From NCBI GenBank assembly GCA_025352045.1, contig JANXUD010000072.1, forward strand, positions 1 to 64,000: a stretch of 64,000 nt of DNA. The letters run 5' to 3'. The stretch comes from Gammaproteobacteria bacterium (lineage in GTDB: Bacteria; Pseudomonadota; Gammaproteobacteria; Xanthomonadales; Xanthomonadaceae). Each line of letters opens with the position of its first letter. Positions within the stretch are counted from its first letter, which is position 1. The notes beneath the pieces are model-generated. The model ran no database searches. It was not told the origin of the DNA and worked only from the letters and a program-made list of their open reading frames with translations. Positions 54,021 through 63,468 of this stretch are shown here, one piece after another. The position numbers and the translations under genes are program-made.

Positions 54021-54928
54021 GCCGAGTCGTCCGGCTCGAAGAAACTCCACATGACCTCGGGGAAGGTGGCTTTCACCGCCGCTTCCACGGCATTGATCTG
54101 CCGCACCATGCTGGCGCCGTCGCTGGCGGTGTCGGCCATCTCCGCCTGCACGGCGAGCATGATGTCGTTGCCGAGCTGCAAGGTGATCAGGCTGAAGACC
54201 TGGCGCACTTCCGGGCGCGCGCTGATGAAGCGCTCGATCTCGACGCGCCGCTCCGGCGCCACGCTCTGGCCGATCAGCATGCCCTTCACCGCGACCGCCA
54301 CGAACACCGCCACCACGATCAGCAGCACGCCGATGCCCAGGGTACCGAGCGCGTCGAAGACGGGATTGCCCGTCACCATGGTCGCAACGATGGCCAGCAG
54401 GGCGAACACCAGGCCGAGCAGAGCCGCCAGGTCCTCGCCGAAGATCACCACCAGCTCGGCCTGCCGGCTTTCGCGGAACCAGCGCCACAAACCCAGCGTG
54501 CCGCGCGCCTTGTCCACCTCGGCCAGGCAGGCGCGCATGGACACGCCCTCGGCGACGATGCCGAACACCAGCACGCCGACCGCGATCCAGGGCTTGTTCA
54601 GCGGCTCGACCGAATGCAGCTTGTGCCAGCCTTCGTACAGCGAGAACACGCCGCCAACCGAAAACAGCATCAGCGCGACCAGGAAGGACCAGAAGTAGAT
54701 TTCCTTGCCGTGGCCCAGCGGGTAGTCGGGGCTGGGCGGCCGCTTGGCGCGCTTCATCCCCAGCAGCAGCAGGCCCTGGTTGCCGCAGTCGGCCAGCGAA
54801 TGCACGGCTTCGGCCAGCATGGCAGCGGAACCGGTGAGGAAAGCGGCGACGGACTTGGCCAGGAAGATGGCGAAGTTGGCACCCAGGGCGTACAGGATCG
54901 TCTTGAGGGAATTGCCCTGGCCGGCCAT
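54017..54928 (-). CDS. Cation diffusion facilitator metal transporter
   Basis: 303 residues, six-helix CDF exporter for Zn2+, Fe2+, Mn2+ or Co2+. Helix-2 metal site LAEAVHSLADCGNQ (HxxxD form), matching helix-5 site VVIFGEDLAALLG, and a C-terminal cytoplasmic domain (about 205-300). HSLAD rather than HSSAD and the SLYEGWHKL loop put it in the branch near SLC30A9-like/ZnT9-type CDFs, so substrate is uncertain. ATG at 54928. First of a two-gene unit with the TPR-GGDEF cyclase; divergent from mfd. Confidence 0.88.
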   Translation of the reverse strand: MAGQGNSLKTILYALGANFAIFLAKSVAAFLTGSAAMLAEAVHSLADCGNQGLLLLGMKRAKRPPSPDYPLGHGKEIYFWSFLVALMLFSVGGVFSLYEGWHKLHSVEPLNKPWIAVGVLVFGIVAEGVSMRACLAEVDKARGTLGLWRWFRESRQAELVVIFGEDLAALLGLVFALLAIVATMVTGNPVFDALGTLGIGVLLIVVAVFVAVAVKGMLIGQSVAPERRVEIERFISARPEVRQVFSLITLQLGNDIMLAVQAEMADTASDGASMVRQINAVEAAVKATFPEVMWSFFEPDDSA

Positions 54929-54956
54929 AAGCTCGCGCGATCTTGGTCCAAGCGCG

Positions 54957-54964
54957 ATTCTACA
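54957..54964 (-). promoter_or_regulatory. Candidate -10 of the CDF gene
   Basis: Minus-strand TGTAGAAT, 28 bases before the ATG; the same octamer lies upstream of purB. No clear -35. Confidence 0.35.
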
Positions 54965-55018
54965 TCGGCAATGCCGCGACTCGGGGAGCCCCATGCCGGG
55001 TCCGCCGGGCGTGACTGG

Positions 55019-55024
55019 TAAACT
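55019..55024 (+). promoter_or_regulatory. Candidate -10 of mfd
   Basis: TAAACT ending 9 bases before the mfd ATG; a start 6-8 bases downstream would leave a leader of 1-3 bases and no ribosome site. Confidence 0.35.
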
Positions 55025-55033
55025 GCCGGGCTG

Positions 55034-58000
55034 ATGCCTCCCCAGCAATCCAATCCGCCCCGCGCCGATGGCGCGGCCCACGCCCTCCCCGTTCCGCCGC
55101 GCCCGCGTCCCGGCCAGCAGCGTGCGCGCTGGCGTGCGCCGGCCAGTCCCAGCGCCTTCGCGCTCGGCCTGGTGGCGCTGGCGCGCGCGAATGATGGCCT
55201 GGTGCTGGTGGCGGTGCGCGACACGCAATCGGCCGCCATCCTCGAGCGCGACCTGCAGGTGCTGGCCGGCGACCTGCCCGTGCTGCACTTCGCTGATTGG
55301 GAAACCCTGCCCTACGACCTGTTCAGTCCGCATCCGGACATCGTCTCGCAGCGCATCGCGGCCCTGTACCGCCTGCCGACCGCCACGCGCGGCATCCTGG
55401 TCGCGCCGGCATCGTCGCTGATGCAGCGCCTGCCGCCGCCCGAATGGGTCGCGGGCAATGCATTGGACGTGCGCCGCGGTGCGCGCCTGGACATGGACGT
55501 CGAAAAGCGCCGGCTCGAGGCCTCGGGCTACCGCAACGTGCCGCAGGTGCTCGATCCCGGCGATTTCGCGGTGCGCGGCGCCCTGCTCGACCTGTACCCG
55601 ATGGGCGCCGACCGGCCCTACCGCATCGAACTGTTCGACGACGTGGTCGATTCGCTGCGCAGTTTCGATCCGGAGACGCAACGCTCCGACCACCCGGTCG
55701 ATTCGGTGAGGCTGCTGCCCGCGCGCGAGTTCCCCCTGGACCAGGCGTCCACCAAGCGGGTGCGCGAAAAACTGAGCGAGCGCTTCGACTTCGACCCGCG
55801 CAAGTTCCCGCTCTATCAGGACCTGAAGGAAGGCGCGGCGCCCGCGGGCGTGGAGTACTACCTGCCCCTGTTCTTCGAGCGCACGGTGCCTCTTTTCGAC
55901 CACCTCGCCACCGGGGCGTTGCTTGTCGTGGCCGATGGCGTTGGGGACTCCGCCGCCGCGTTTTGGGCCCAGACCCGCGACCGCTGGGAGCAGCGCCGGC
56001 ATGACGTCGAGCGGCCGATCCTGCCGCCCGAGGAACTGTTCCTGCCGCCCGATGCCCTGCGTGCCGAATTCAACAAGCTGCGCCGGATCGAAATCGTCGC
56101 GCGCGATGCCGCCGACGCAGCCGATGCGGCATCCATCGACGACATGCCGGCGCCGGTGCTGGCCTGGGTGCACAAGGGCGAGGCGCCCGGCGCGGCGCTC
56201 ACCTCCTTCCTGCACAACTACCCCGGCCGCGTGTTGCTGGCTGCCGACAGCGCCGGCCGGCGCGAAGCCTTGCTGGAATTGCTGGTCGCCGGCGAATTGC
56301 GGCCGACGCAAGTCGGCGGCTGGCAGGCCTTCCTCGACGGTGATGTGCGATTCGCCATTGCAGTCGCGCCGCTGGAGGACGGCTTCGCGCTGACGCAGCC
56401 CCCGCTGACCGTCCTCACCGAACGCCAGCTCTTCCCCGACCGCGCCGACCAGAGCCGGCGCAGGCGCCGGGCGACCCGCGATCCCGACCAGATCCTGCGC
56501 GACCTGAGCGAGATCGTGATCGGCTCGCCGATCGTGCACGAGGACCATGGCGTGGGCCGCTACCAGGGTCTTGTGTCGCTCGATACCGGCGGGGTCGCCG
56601 GCGAGTTCCTGTGCATCGAGTACGCCAAGGGCGACAAGCTGTACGTGCCGGTGGCGCAGCTTCAACTGGTCAGCCGCTACTCCGGCGCCTCGCCCGAGCA
56701 CGCGCCCCTGCATTCGCTGGGCGGCGACGCCTGGGAAAAGGCCAAGCGCAAGGCAGCCGACAAGGTGCGCGACGTCGCCGCCGAACTGCTCGACATCCAG
56801 GCGCGGCGCCATGCGCGCGTGGGGCTTGCGCTGGAAGTCGATCGCGCCATGTACGAACCCTTCGCCGCGACCTTCCCGTTCGAGGAGACGCCGGACCAGG
56901 CGACCAGCATCGAGGCAGTCATCGCCGACCTCGGCAAGACCACGCCGATGGACCGCGTGGTTTGCGGCGACGTCGGCTTCGGCAAGACCGAGGTCGCCGT
57001 GCGCGCCGCCTTCGTCGCCGCCACCGCCGGCAAGCAGGTTGCCATCCTGGTGCCGACGACACTGCTGGCGGAGCAGCACTACCGGAACTTCCGCGACCGC
57101 TATGCCGATTGGCCAATCCGGGTGGAGGTGCTGTCGCGCTTCAAGTCGACCAAGGAGATCAAGGCGGTGCTGGCGCAGGTCGAGGAAGGCAGGATCGACG
57201 TGATCGTCGGTACCCACCGGCTGCTGCAGGGCGACGTCCGCTTCAAGGACCTGGGCCTGGTGATCGTGGACGAGGAGCAGCGCTTCGGCGTGCGCCAGAA
57301 GGAGGCGCTGAAGGCCCTGCGCGCCGAAGTACACCTGCTGACCCTCACCGCCACGCCGATCCCGCGCACCCTGAACATGGCCATGAGCGGCCTGCGCGAA
57401 CTGTCCATCATCGCCACCCCACCGGCGCATCGGCTGGCGGTCAAGACCTTCATCACCACCTGGGATCCGGCGCAGCTGCGCGAGGCCTTCCAGCGCGAGT
57501 TGGCCCGCGGCGGCCAGGTGTATTTCCTGCACAACGAGGTGGACACGATCGAGAAGACGGCGCGCGAACTGGCCGAGCTGGTGCCGGAGGCGCGGATCCG
57601 AATCGCCCATGGCCAGATGCCGGAGCGCGAACTCGAGCAGGCCATGCTCGACTTCCACCGCCAGCGCTTCAACGTGCTGGTGTGCACCACCATCATTGAA
57701 TCCGGCATCGACATCCCCAGCGCCAACACCATCATCGTCAACCGCGCCGACCGCTTCGGCCTGGCCCAGCTACACCAGCTGCGCGGACGGGTCGGGCGCT
57801 CGCACCATCGCGCCTACGCCTACCTGATCGTGCCGCCGAAGAAGGCGATGACCGCGGATGCCGAGAAACGCCTGGAAGCGCTCGCCTCGCTCGAGGAACT
57901 GGGCGCCGGCTTCACCCTGGCCACGCACGACCTGGAGATCCGCGGCGCCGGCGAACTGCTGGGCGAGGAACAGTCGGGCCAGATCGCCGAGATCGGTTTC

Positions 58001-58522
58001 TCGCTCTACACCGAACTGCTGGAGCGCGCCGTGCGCTCCATCCGCACCGGAAAGATCCCCGACCTCGACCCGGCCCTGCGCCATGGCGCCGATGTCGAGC
58101 TGCATATCCCCGCCCTGATTCCCGAGGACTACCTGCCCGACGTGCACGCGCGGCTGACGCTGTACAAGCGCATCGCCTCGGCCCGCGACGAGGACGCGCT
58201 GCGCGAGTTGCAGGTGGAGATGGTGGACCGCTTCGGCGTGCTGCCTGATCCGGCCAGGCAACTGTTCGCAGTCGCCGAACTCAAGCTCGAGGCCACGCGA
58301 CTCGGCCTGCGCAAGCTCGAGCTCGGGCCGACGGGCGGGCGCGTGCAGTTCCTGGCCCAGCCGAACGTGGATCCGATGTCGGTGATCCGCCTGATCCAGT
58401 CGCAGCCGCGCGTCTATTCCATGGACGGGCCGGAAAAGATGCGCATCCGGCAGGAACTTCCCGATGCATCCTCGCGCCTGCGCACCGCGCGTGGCCTGCT
58501 GGCCCTGCTCAAGACGGGATGA
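55034..58522 (+). CDS. mfd: Transcription-repair coupling factor
   Basis: 1162-residue DNA translocase that removes RNA polymerase stalled at lesions and recruits UvrA. UvrB-like N-terminal module (FADWETLPYDLFSPHPDIVSQR). RNA-polymerase-interacting domain about 470-560 (IGSPIVHEDHGVGRYQGL). Translocase motifs: Walker A GDVGFGKTEVA (about 645-655), VIVDEEQRFGVRQ (about 740), TLTATPIPRTL and QLRGRVGRS. C-terminal TRCF domain near 1010-1110. A 30-residue Pro/Arg-rich leader precedes the family start; the ATG 55034 is the only candidate close to the promoter. Confidence 0.97.
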   Translation: MPPQQSNPPRADGAAHALPVPPRPRPGQQRARWRAPASPSAFALGLVALARANDGLVLVAVRDTQSAAILERDLQVLAGDLPVLHFADWETLPYDLFSPHPDIVSQRIAALYRLPTATRGILVAPASSLMQRLPPPEWVAGNALDVRRGARLDMDVEKRRLEASGYRNVPQVLDPGDFAVRGALLDLYPMGADRPYRIELFDDVVDSLRSFDPETQRSDHPVDSVRLLPAREFPLDQASTKRVREKLSERFDFDPRKFPLYQDLKEGAAPAGVEYYLPLFFERTVPLFDHLATGALLVVADGVGDSAAAFWAQTRDRWEQRRHDVERPILPPEELFLPPDALRAEFNKLRRIEIVARDAADAADAASIDDMPAPVLAWVHKGEAPGAALTSFLHNYPGRVLLAADSAGRREALLELLVAGELRPTQVGGWQAFLDGDVRFAIAVAPLEDGFALTQPPLTVLTERQLFPDRADQSRRRRRATRDPDQILRDLSEIVIGSPIVHEDHGVGRYQGLVSLDTGGVAGEFLCIEYAKGDKLYVPVAQLQLVSRYSGASPEHAPLHSLGGDAWEKAKRKAADKVRDVAAELLDIQARRHARVGLALEVDRAMYEPFAATFPFEETPDQATSIEAVIADLGKTTPMDRVVCGDVGFGKTEVAVRAAFVAATAGKQVAILVPTTLLAEQHYRNFRDRYADWPIRVEVLSRFKSTKEIKAVLAQVEEGRIDVIVGTHRLLQGDVRFKDLGLVIVDEEQRFGVRQKEALKALRAEVHLLTLTATPIPRTLNMAMSGLRELSIIATPPAHRLAVKTFITTWDPAQLREAFQRELARGGQVYFLHNEVDTIEKTARELAELVPEARIRIAHGQMPERELEQAMLDFHRQRFNVLVCTTIIESGIDIPSANTIIVNRADRFGLAQLHQLRGRVGRSHHRAYAYLIVPPKKAMTADAEKRLEALASLEELGAGFTLATHDLEIRGAGELLGEEQSGQIAEIGFSLYTELLERAVRSIRTGKIPDLDPALRHGADVELHIPALIPEDYLPDVHARLTLYKRIASARDEDALRELQVEMVDRFGVLPDPARQLFAVAELKLEATRLGLRKLELGPTGGRVQFLAQPNVDPMSVIRLIQSQPRVYSMDGPEKMRIRQELPDASSRLRTARGLLALLKTG

Positions 58523-58596
58523 TCCGGGCCGGGCGCAGGGTTGAATCCTGCGATGCGCTCGGGCCTACTTGGCTCCCCTGGTCGAGAGTCCCGCCC

Positions 58597-59367
58597 ATGT
58601 CGCTTCGCCCCGTCCTGCTTACGCTCGCTGTCGCCGCCCTCGCCGGTTGCGGCGGCGCCAAACTGGTCCGCCATCCTTCAGAGCCTGCGCCCATGGGGGC
58701 GCTGGTGCAGGCGACTGATGGTCGCCTGGCCGCGAGCGTGGACTGGGTGATCGTGCAGAACGGTCCGGGTTCGTGGGCGAAGAACGGCGACTGGGACGAA
58801 TACCTGGTGCGCGTGCGCGGCATGGGCCCCGGTCCGCTGACCCTGACCGGCGCGTCCGTGGTCGACTCGCTCGGGGCGACCTTGCCCGCGGGCGACAACC
58901 GCAGCGACCTCGTGCGTGCCAGCAAGGCCAGCGTCCGGCGCTACAGGTCCTCGGGCATGCGCGTGCAGGCCGGCCTTGGCGGCGCCAGCATCGCGGCGGC
59001 TGGCGTCGGCGCGAGCTACGGCGCGGCCTCGGCCCTGGCGACGGGAACCACCATGGGCGGCGCCTATGCGGGCGCCCTGCTGTTCACCGTTGCCGCGCCG
59101 GTGTTCGGCATCGCCGGCATCATGCGCGGCGTGCACAACCACCAGGTCAACCAGGAGATCGCCAAACGCCGCCCGACCTGGCCGCTGGTACTGGCCGGCG
59201 GGAATGCGCAGCCCCTTGACCTGTTCTTCCCGCTTGCACCCGCGCCACAACGCATCGACATCGCCTACACCGATGCCACGGGCGCGCATGTCCTGGCGAT
59301 CGACACCCGCGTGGCGCTCGCCGGCCTCCACCTTCCCGCCGCGGCCGCAACCGCCGGCGCACGCTAG
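58597..59367 (+). CDS. Lipoprotein with glycine/alanine-rich membrane segment, unknown function
   Basis: 256 residues, family not recognised. Lipobox LAALAGCGG (Cys18). Then a beta-type domain (VDWVIVQNGPGSWAKNG, DEYLVRVRGMGPGPLTL). A Gly/Ala-rich hydrophobic hairpin follows at about 130-180 (GLGGASIAAAGVGASYGAAS, GGAYAGALLFTVAAPVFGIA). The C-terminal domain contains PLVLAGGNAQPLDLFFPLAP. It starts 74 bases after mfd and 11 bases before a pirin gene. Likely envelope protein; no role can be assigned. Confidence 0.78.
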   Translation: MSLRPVLLTLAVAALAGCGGAKLVRHPSEPAPMGALVQATDGRLAASVDWVIVQNGPGSWAKNGDWDEYLVRVRGMGPGPLTLTGASVVDSLGATLPAGDNRSDLVRASKASVRRYRSSGMRVQAGLGGASIAAAGVGASYGAASALATGTTMGGAYAGALLFTVAAPVFGIAGIMRGVHNHQVNQEIAKRRPTWPLVLAGGNAQPLDLFFPLAPAPQRIDIAYTDATGAHVLAIDTRVALAGLHLPAAAATAGAR

Positions 59368-59378
59368 GGGACACGACG

Positions 59379-60239
59379 ATGCCCAGATTCCTGCCACCGA
59401 CCGTGCACGACCTGGGCGGTTTCACCGTGCGCCGCCTCATCCCGCAGGCGGGCTGCCGCAGCGTCGGGCCATTCGTGTTCTTCGACCACATCGGCCCGGC
59501 CGTGCTGGAAGGCGACCAGCCCGTCGCCGTGCGTCCGCATCCGCATATCGGCCTGGCCACCGTCACCTACCTGTGGGAAGGCGCGATGATGCATCGCGAC
59601 AGCCTGGGCTCGGTGCAGGAGATCCAGCCCGGCGACGTCAACTGGATGACCGCCGGCCGCGGCATCGTGCACTCCGAGCGCACGCCCGGGCGCCTGCGCG
59701 GCGTCGCCCATTCCTTCCACGGCCTGCAGACCTGGGTCGCACTGCCGAAGGAACACGAAGAAGCGGAGCCGCACTTCGCGCATCATCCCAAGGCGACGCT
59801 CCCGCTGATCGACAACGACGGCGTCTGCCTGCGCATCGTCGCCGGCACGGCGTTCGGGGAGACCTCGCCGGTCAAGGTTTTCAGCGACACGCTGTACGTG
59901 GCGATCGACCTGGCCGATGGCGCCGAGCTGATGATCCCGAACGACCACGAAGAACGCGCGATCTATCCCGTGTCGGGCGAGGTCTTCCTCAATGAAACCG
60001 AGCCGCTGCCGCTCAACACCCTGTGCGTGCTGGACCCTGGAACCCTGCCCCTGCTCAATGCGCGCGGCCCCGCGCGGGTGATGCTGCTCGGCGGCGCGCC
60101 GCTGGATGGGCCGCGCTTCGTCTGGTGGAATTTCGTGTCCAGCTCGCGCGAGCGCATCGACCAGGCCAAGGCCGACTGGCGCGAAGGGCGCATCGGCCAG
60201 GTGCCGGGCGAGACCGAATTCATTCCGCTGCCCGACTGA
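59379..60239 (+). CDS. Pirin family protein (first copy)
   Basis: 286-residue bicupin. N-terminal cupin metal ligands His54, His56 (RPHPHIGLATVTY), His98 and Glu100 (GRGIVHSE), matching the pirin Fe site. Family members include quercetinase-like enzymes and regulators; activity here is unknown. C-terminal region AKADWREGRIGQVPGETEFIPLP is typical of bacterial pirins. Begins 11 bases after the lipoprotein gene. Only distantly similar to the second pirin at 61700. Confidence 0.9.
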   Translation: MPRFLPPTVHDLGGFTVRRLIPQAGCRSVGPFVFFDHIGPAVLEGDQPVAVRPHPHIGLATVTYLWEGAMMHRDSLGSVQEIQPGDVNWMTAGRGIVHSERTPGRLRGVAHSFHGLQTWVALPKEHEEAEPHFAHHPKATLPLIDNDGVCLRIVAGTAFGETSPVKVFSDTLYVAIDLADGAELMIPNDHEERAIYPVSGEVFLNETEPLPLNTLCVLDPGTLPLLNARGPARVMLLGGAPLDGPRFVWWNFVSSSRERIDQAKADWREGRIGQVPGETEFIPLPD

Positions 60240-60358
60240 TCCGCGACCGGGCCCAAGATCATGTCGAACGCGCTCGAGACACTGGCAAACATCTCTCAGG
60301 CAGTCGGAACCGTCACCATCACGACGCAAGGCGCAGTCCGCGCCGGCGCACCTCCCGC

Positions 60359-61249
60359 ATGCCGATTGGACGCCGTGAATTGAAAGTCCATCGCGCATTG
60401 GCAGGGGCGAGCGCAATCGCCCTGCTTTGCATCGCGTTCGTGCTTGGCGTTGGCGAGGTCCTGAGCCGACCCGTGCAGCACGCGGTTGGCAGCCCACCCC
60501 GGGGATTGCAGGCAACCTCCGTCGTCCTGAATGTCAATTCGCGGCAACACGTTGCGGGCTGGTTCTCCCCGGGCGGCAGAGGCAAGGGCGCGGTCCTGCT
60601 GCTGCACGGCGTGCGGGGCGATCGGCGCGACATGCTGGGTCGCGCACTGTTGCTGCACAGGCTGGGATACTCGGTCTTGCTCATTGATTTGCCGGCGCAC
60701 GGGGAAAGCGACGGCGACCGGATCACCTTCGGCTATCGCGAGGCCGCCGGGGTCAGGGCGGCGCTCGATTACCTGCGGCGGCGATCGCCCGGCGAAAGGA
60801 TTGGCGTGATCGGCGTCTCCCTGGGTGCCGCAGCATTGGTTTTTTCCAGGCCCGACCCGGCCCCGAGCGCCGTCGTGCTTGAATCCATGTACCCGACGAT
60901 CACCGAGGCGGTCGAGGACCGCCTGGCCATCCGTTTTGGAAGGCTGGGCAAGGCCCTGGCGCCAGTGCTTCTCTGGCAGGTGCCATGGCGCCTGGGCGTC
61001 TCCGAAGACAGGCTTCGTCCGATTTCCTTCCTGGCGGAACTCCATGCCCCGGTCCTCATCATCGCGGGATCCGTCGACGAGCACACACCTCTGCCGGAAA
61101 CACAACGCATCTACCGGGCGGCTCGGGAACCCAAGGAACTGTGGGTGGTGGAGGGCGCGGCGCACGTCAACCTGCATCGTTACAGCCCGGAGGCTTACGA
61201 GTCCAGGGTCCTGCCTTTCCTTGCAAAATATCTTCGCAATGGCGCATGA
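60359..61249 (+). CDS. Membrane-anchored alpha/beta hydrolase
   Basis: 296 residues. N-terminal membrane helix (about 13-36), then an alpha/beta hydrolase. Oxyanion region LLLHGVRGDRRD, nucleophile elbow GVSLGA (Ser154), acid in AGSVDEHTP (Asp240) and base in GAAHVNLH (His269). Similar in outline to the YfhR/ABHD13 group of serine hydrolases facing the periplasm. Substrate unknown. Its stop overlaps the start of the next small gene (ATGA, 61246-61249). Confidence 0.87.
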   Translation: MPIGRRELKVHRALAGASAIALLCIAFVLGVGEVLSRPVQHAVGSPPRGLQATSVVLNVNSRQHVAGWFSPGGRGKGAVLLLHGVRGDRRDMLGRALLLHRLGYSVLLIDLPAHGESDGDRITFGYREAAGVRAALDYLRRRSPGERIGVIGVSLGAAALVFSRPDPAPSAVVLESMYPTITEAVEDRLAIRFGRLGKALAPVLLWQVPWRLGVSEDRLRPISFLAELHAPVLIIAGSVDEHTPLPETQRIYRAAREPKELWVVEGAAHVNLHRYSPEAYESRVLPFLAKYLRNGA

Positions 61250-61671
61250 CGATGCAGTCCGGCCCGATCCGATTCGCTGTTCGACTTGAGCCGCGCCTCG
61301 GGCCGCGGGTGCGGCGACTCGCAGCAGCGATTTGTCTTGCTGCAGCCTTTGCGGCGACCGCGAAGGAACCTCGACTTCCGATCGCCTCCGGCACCTACGC
61401 GTTCCAGCACCGATATGCCGAGCTCCCCGACATGCAGGGCATGCCCCTGGTGGCAAGAGTGCATGGGCGTCACATCGAACGCCTCAACAGGACTGACTCG
61501 AACGTCTGGCCGAAAGGACGCATGGCCAGCGGAACGCTCATGTGGCACGCAGCGTCCAGGCAGTGGATCATCGGAAATCCCAAGGAAGACCAACGGGCGC
61601 AGGAGGTCGGGGGCTGCAGCGACGGGCCGTACGTCGTGGACCTGGTGAACCGCATTTATTGGACCTGCTAG
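61246..61671 (+). CDS. Small exported protein of unknown function
   Basis: 141 residues, not recognised. Signal peptide about 22-40 after an unusually long basic leader. The mature part is about 100 residues, with SGTYAFQHRYAELP, LMWHAASRQWIIGNPKED and a C-terminal half containing two Cys (124 and 141) that could form a disulfide. The final residue is Cys. It is translationally coupled to the preceding hydrolase, which suggests a joint envelope role; this is inference. A second Met (residue 3) could be the true start. Confidence 0.7.
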   Translation: MTMQSGPIRFAVRLEPRLGPRVRRLAAAICLAAAFAATAKEPRLPIASGTYAFQHRYAELPDMQGMPLVARVHGRHIERLNRTDSNVWPKGRMASGTLMWHAASRQWIIGNPKEDQRAQEVGGCSDGPYVVDLVNRIYWTC

Positions 61672-61699
61672 GCGATGGTTGAGATGCCTTCAGCTGGCC

Positions 61700-62608
61700 T
61701 CAGAACCTGCCGGCCTGGAAATCCCGCACCGCCTGCGTGAGCTCGTCCTGCGTGTTCATCACGAACGGACCGTAGCGCGCCACCGGCTCGCCGATCGGCC
61801 GACCGGCAACCAGGATCAGGCGCGACGTCGGCGCACGGCCGGTGAGCTGCACGCTGTCGCCGGCGCCGAACACGATCAGTTCGCCGCGGCCCACCGTCGT
61901 GTTGCCAACCGTGACTTCGCCTTCGTACACATAGGCGAAGACGTTGTGGCCCTCCGGCAGCGCGTGCCCGAACCTGCCGCCGGCTGCGATGCTGAGGTCG
62001 AAGTAGGTCGGATCAGTCGCAGGCTGAGACACCGGGCCGGAGACGTCGCCGATGCGACCGGCGATCAGTTTCGCGGACACGCCCTCGGACACGATGACGT
62101 CGGGGATGCGCTCGGGACCGTACTCCTGGTATTGCGGCGCGCACATCTTGTCCTTCGCCGGCAGGTTGACCCAGAGCTGGAAGCCGCGCATCAGGCCCGA
62201 CTCCTGTTCGGGCATCTCCGAGTGCACGATGCCGCGGCCGGCGGTCATCCACTGCACCGAACCCGGCGTCATCAGGCCCTCGTTGCCGTGGTTGTCCTTG
62301 TGCCGCATGCGGCCGTCGAGCATGTAGGTGACAGTCTCGAAGCCGCGGTGCGGGTGCGAGGGAAACCCGGCGATGTAGTCGCCCGGCGTGTCCGAGCCGA
62401 ACTCGTCGAGCATCAGGAAGGGATCGAGGGCCGGCAACTGGTTGGTGCCGATGACCCGCGTCAGGCTGACGCCGGCGCCGTCGGAGGTGGCCAGGCCGCG
62501 CAGGCGGCGGGCGATCGGGCGGGCGCGGGCCGGCGTCGCGGCGGGCGCGCACACGAATGCGCCGCCAGACGGGCTGGCGTTGGAGTGGATGCTCGGTTGG
62601 ATGGACAT
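61700..62608 (-). CDS. Pirin family protein (second copy)
   Basis: 302-residue bicupin. Iron ligands His85, His87 (FPSHPHRGFETVTYML), His129 and Glu131 (GRGIVHSEMP). A 30-residue Ala/Ser-rich N-terminal extension precedes the cupin. Closer than the first copy to YhhW-type bacterial pirins (SVQWMTAGRGIVHSE, GFQLWVNLPAKDKM). ATG at 62608 with GAGGAGC upstream. Converges on the small exported gene, 28 bases apart. Confidence 0.9.
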   Translation of the reverse strand: MSIQPSIHSNASPSGGAFVCAPAATPARARPIARRLRGLATSDGAGVSLTRVIGTNQLPALDPFLMLDEFGSDTPGDYIAGFPSHPHRGFETVTYMLDGRMRHKDNHGNEGLMTPGSVQWMTAGRGIVHSEMPEQESGLMRGFQLWVNLPAKDKMCAPQYQEYGPERIPDVIVSEGVSAKLIAGRIGDVSGPVSQPATDPTYFDLSIAAGGRFGHALPEGHNVFAYVYEGEVTVGNTTVGRGELIVFGAGDSVQLTGRAPTSRLILVAGRPIGEPVARYGPFVMNTQDELTQAVRDFQAGRF

Positions 62609-62742
62609 GGCGGCAGCTCCTCGAAACGATGGACTGCGGCAAAGATGCGGGCACACGTGGCCCGGGCCAAGGGGCCGTGGAGAACCCAGCGTTGCGGTGC
62701 TGCAACCGCCGGGCCCAGGCCCGGCTTGACGGCGCGCGCCGC

Positions 62743-63378
62743 TCAGCGCATGGAGGTCGGGGGCATGCTCCGGGACACGCGCCGCTGGTAGACGTAGACG
62801 GTCGCGGGCGGGACGTTCCACCAGGTGAAGCTGGCGCGGCGTGCGCTCAGGTCCATGGCCTCGACGACCTCGCGGGCCACGGGATTGGCCGGGCCATACG
62901 TGAACTGGATGAAGCGCCCGTCCGGACGCAGGCTGTCGAAGGCGGCCTGCAGGATGGACTGCTGGGTCTGGCGCGGCATGGACAACAGCCCGAGGCCGGA
63001 GATGATCGCGTCGGCCGCGTGCTCGTCGGCAAAACCGTGCTTGCAGGAAATCGCCGCCAGGTCGCTGGCGTCCCCGCAGATCACGTGTGCGCCAGGGAAC
63101 TGTTCGACCAGGTGCCGGTGCAGTTCCTCGTTCAACTCCAGCACCATCAGGTCCGCAGGGGCGATGCCGTGCTCGAGCAGGGCCTGGGTGAACACGCCGG
63201 TGCCGCCGCCCAGCTCGATCACGCGGCGGGAATTGCGCGGCAGCTGGTGCATCATCTGGCGGGCCAATTGCCGGCTCGACGGCGAGATGGCGGCGACCCG
63301 GCGCGGGTCCTTGAGCCACTGGCGGAAGAAGGTCCAGCCCGAAGGCAAGGTGCGGGTCGCATCGTCGCGTGGTTTCAT
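62743..63378 (-). CDS. PmtA-like phospholipid N-methyltransferase
   Basis: 211 residues, class I SAM methyltransferase. N-terminal FFRQWLKDPRRVAAISPSSRQLARQM is the membrane-binding and SPSS signature of bacterial PmtA-type enzymes, which methylate phosphatidylethanolamine. SAM motif VIELGGGTGVFTQALLE (about 53-69), then LELNEELHRHL and IISGLGLLSMP. Lipid substrate is inferred from family only. 134 bases upstream of the second pirin on the same strand. Confidence 0.85.
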   Translation of the reverse strand: MKPRDDATRTLPSGWTFFRQWLKDPRRVAAISPSSRQLARQMMHQLPRNSRRVIELGGGTGVFTQALLEHGIAPADLMVLELNEELHRHLVEQFPGAHVICGDASDLAAISCKHGFADEHAADAIISGLGLLSMPRQTQQSILQAAFDSLRPDGRFIQFTYGPANPVAREVVEAMDLSARRASFTWWNVPPATVYVYQRRVSRSMPPTSMR

Positions 63379-63468
63379 GGGCCGAGCATACTGCCTGCCC
63401 CGGGGTTTTGGGTTTCGCCCGGGTTAAACCAAGCAGGCGCAGACTGGATCAAGTCCCGGGAGACCGCC

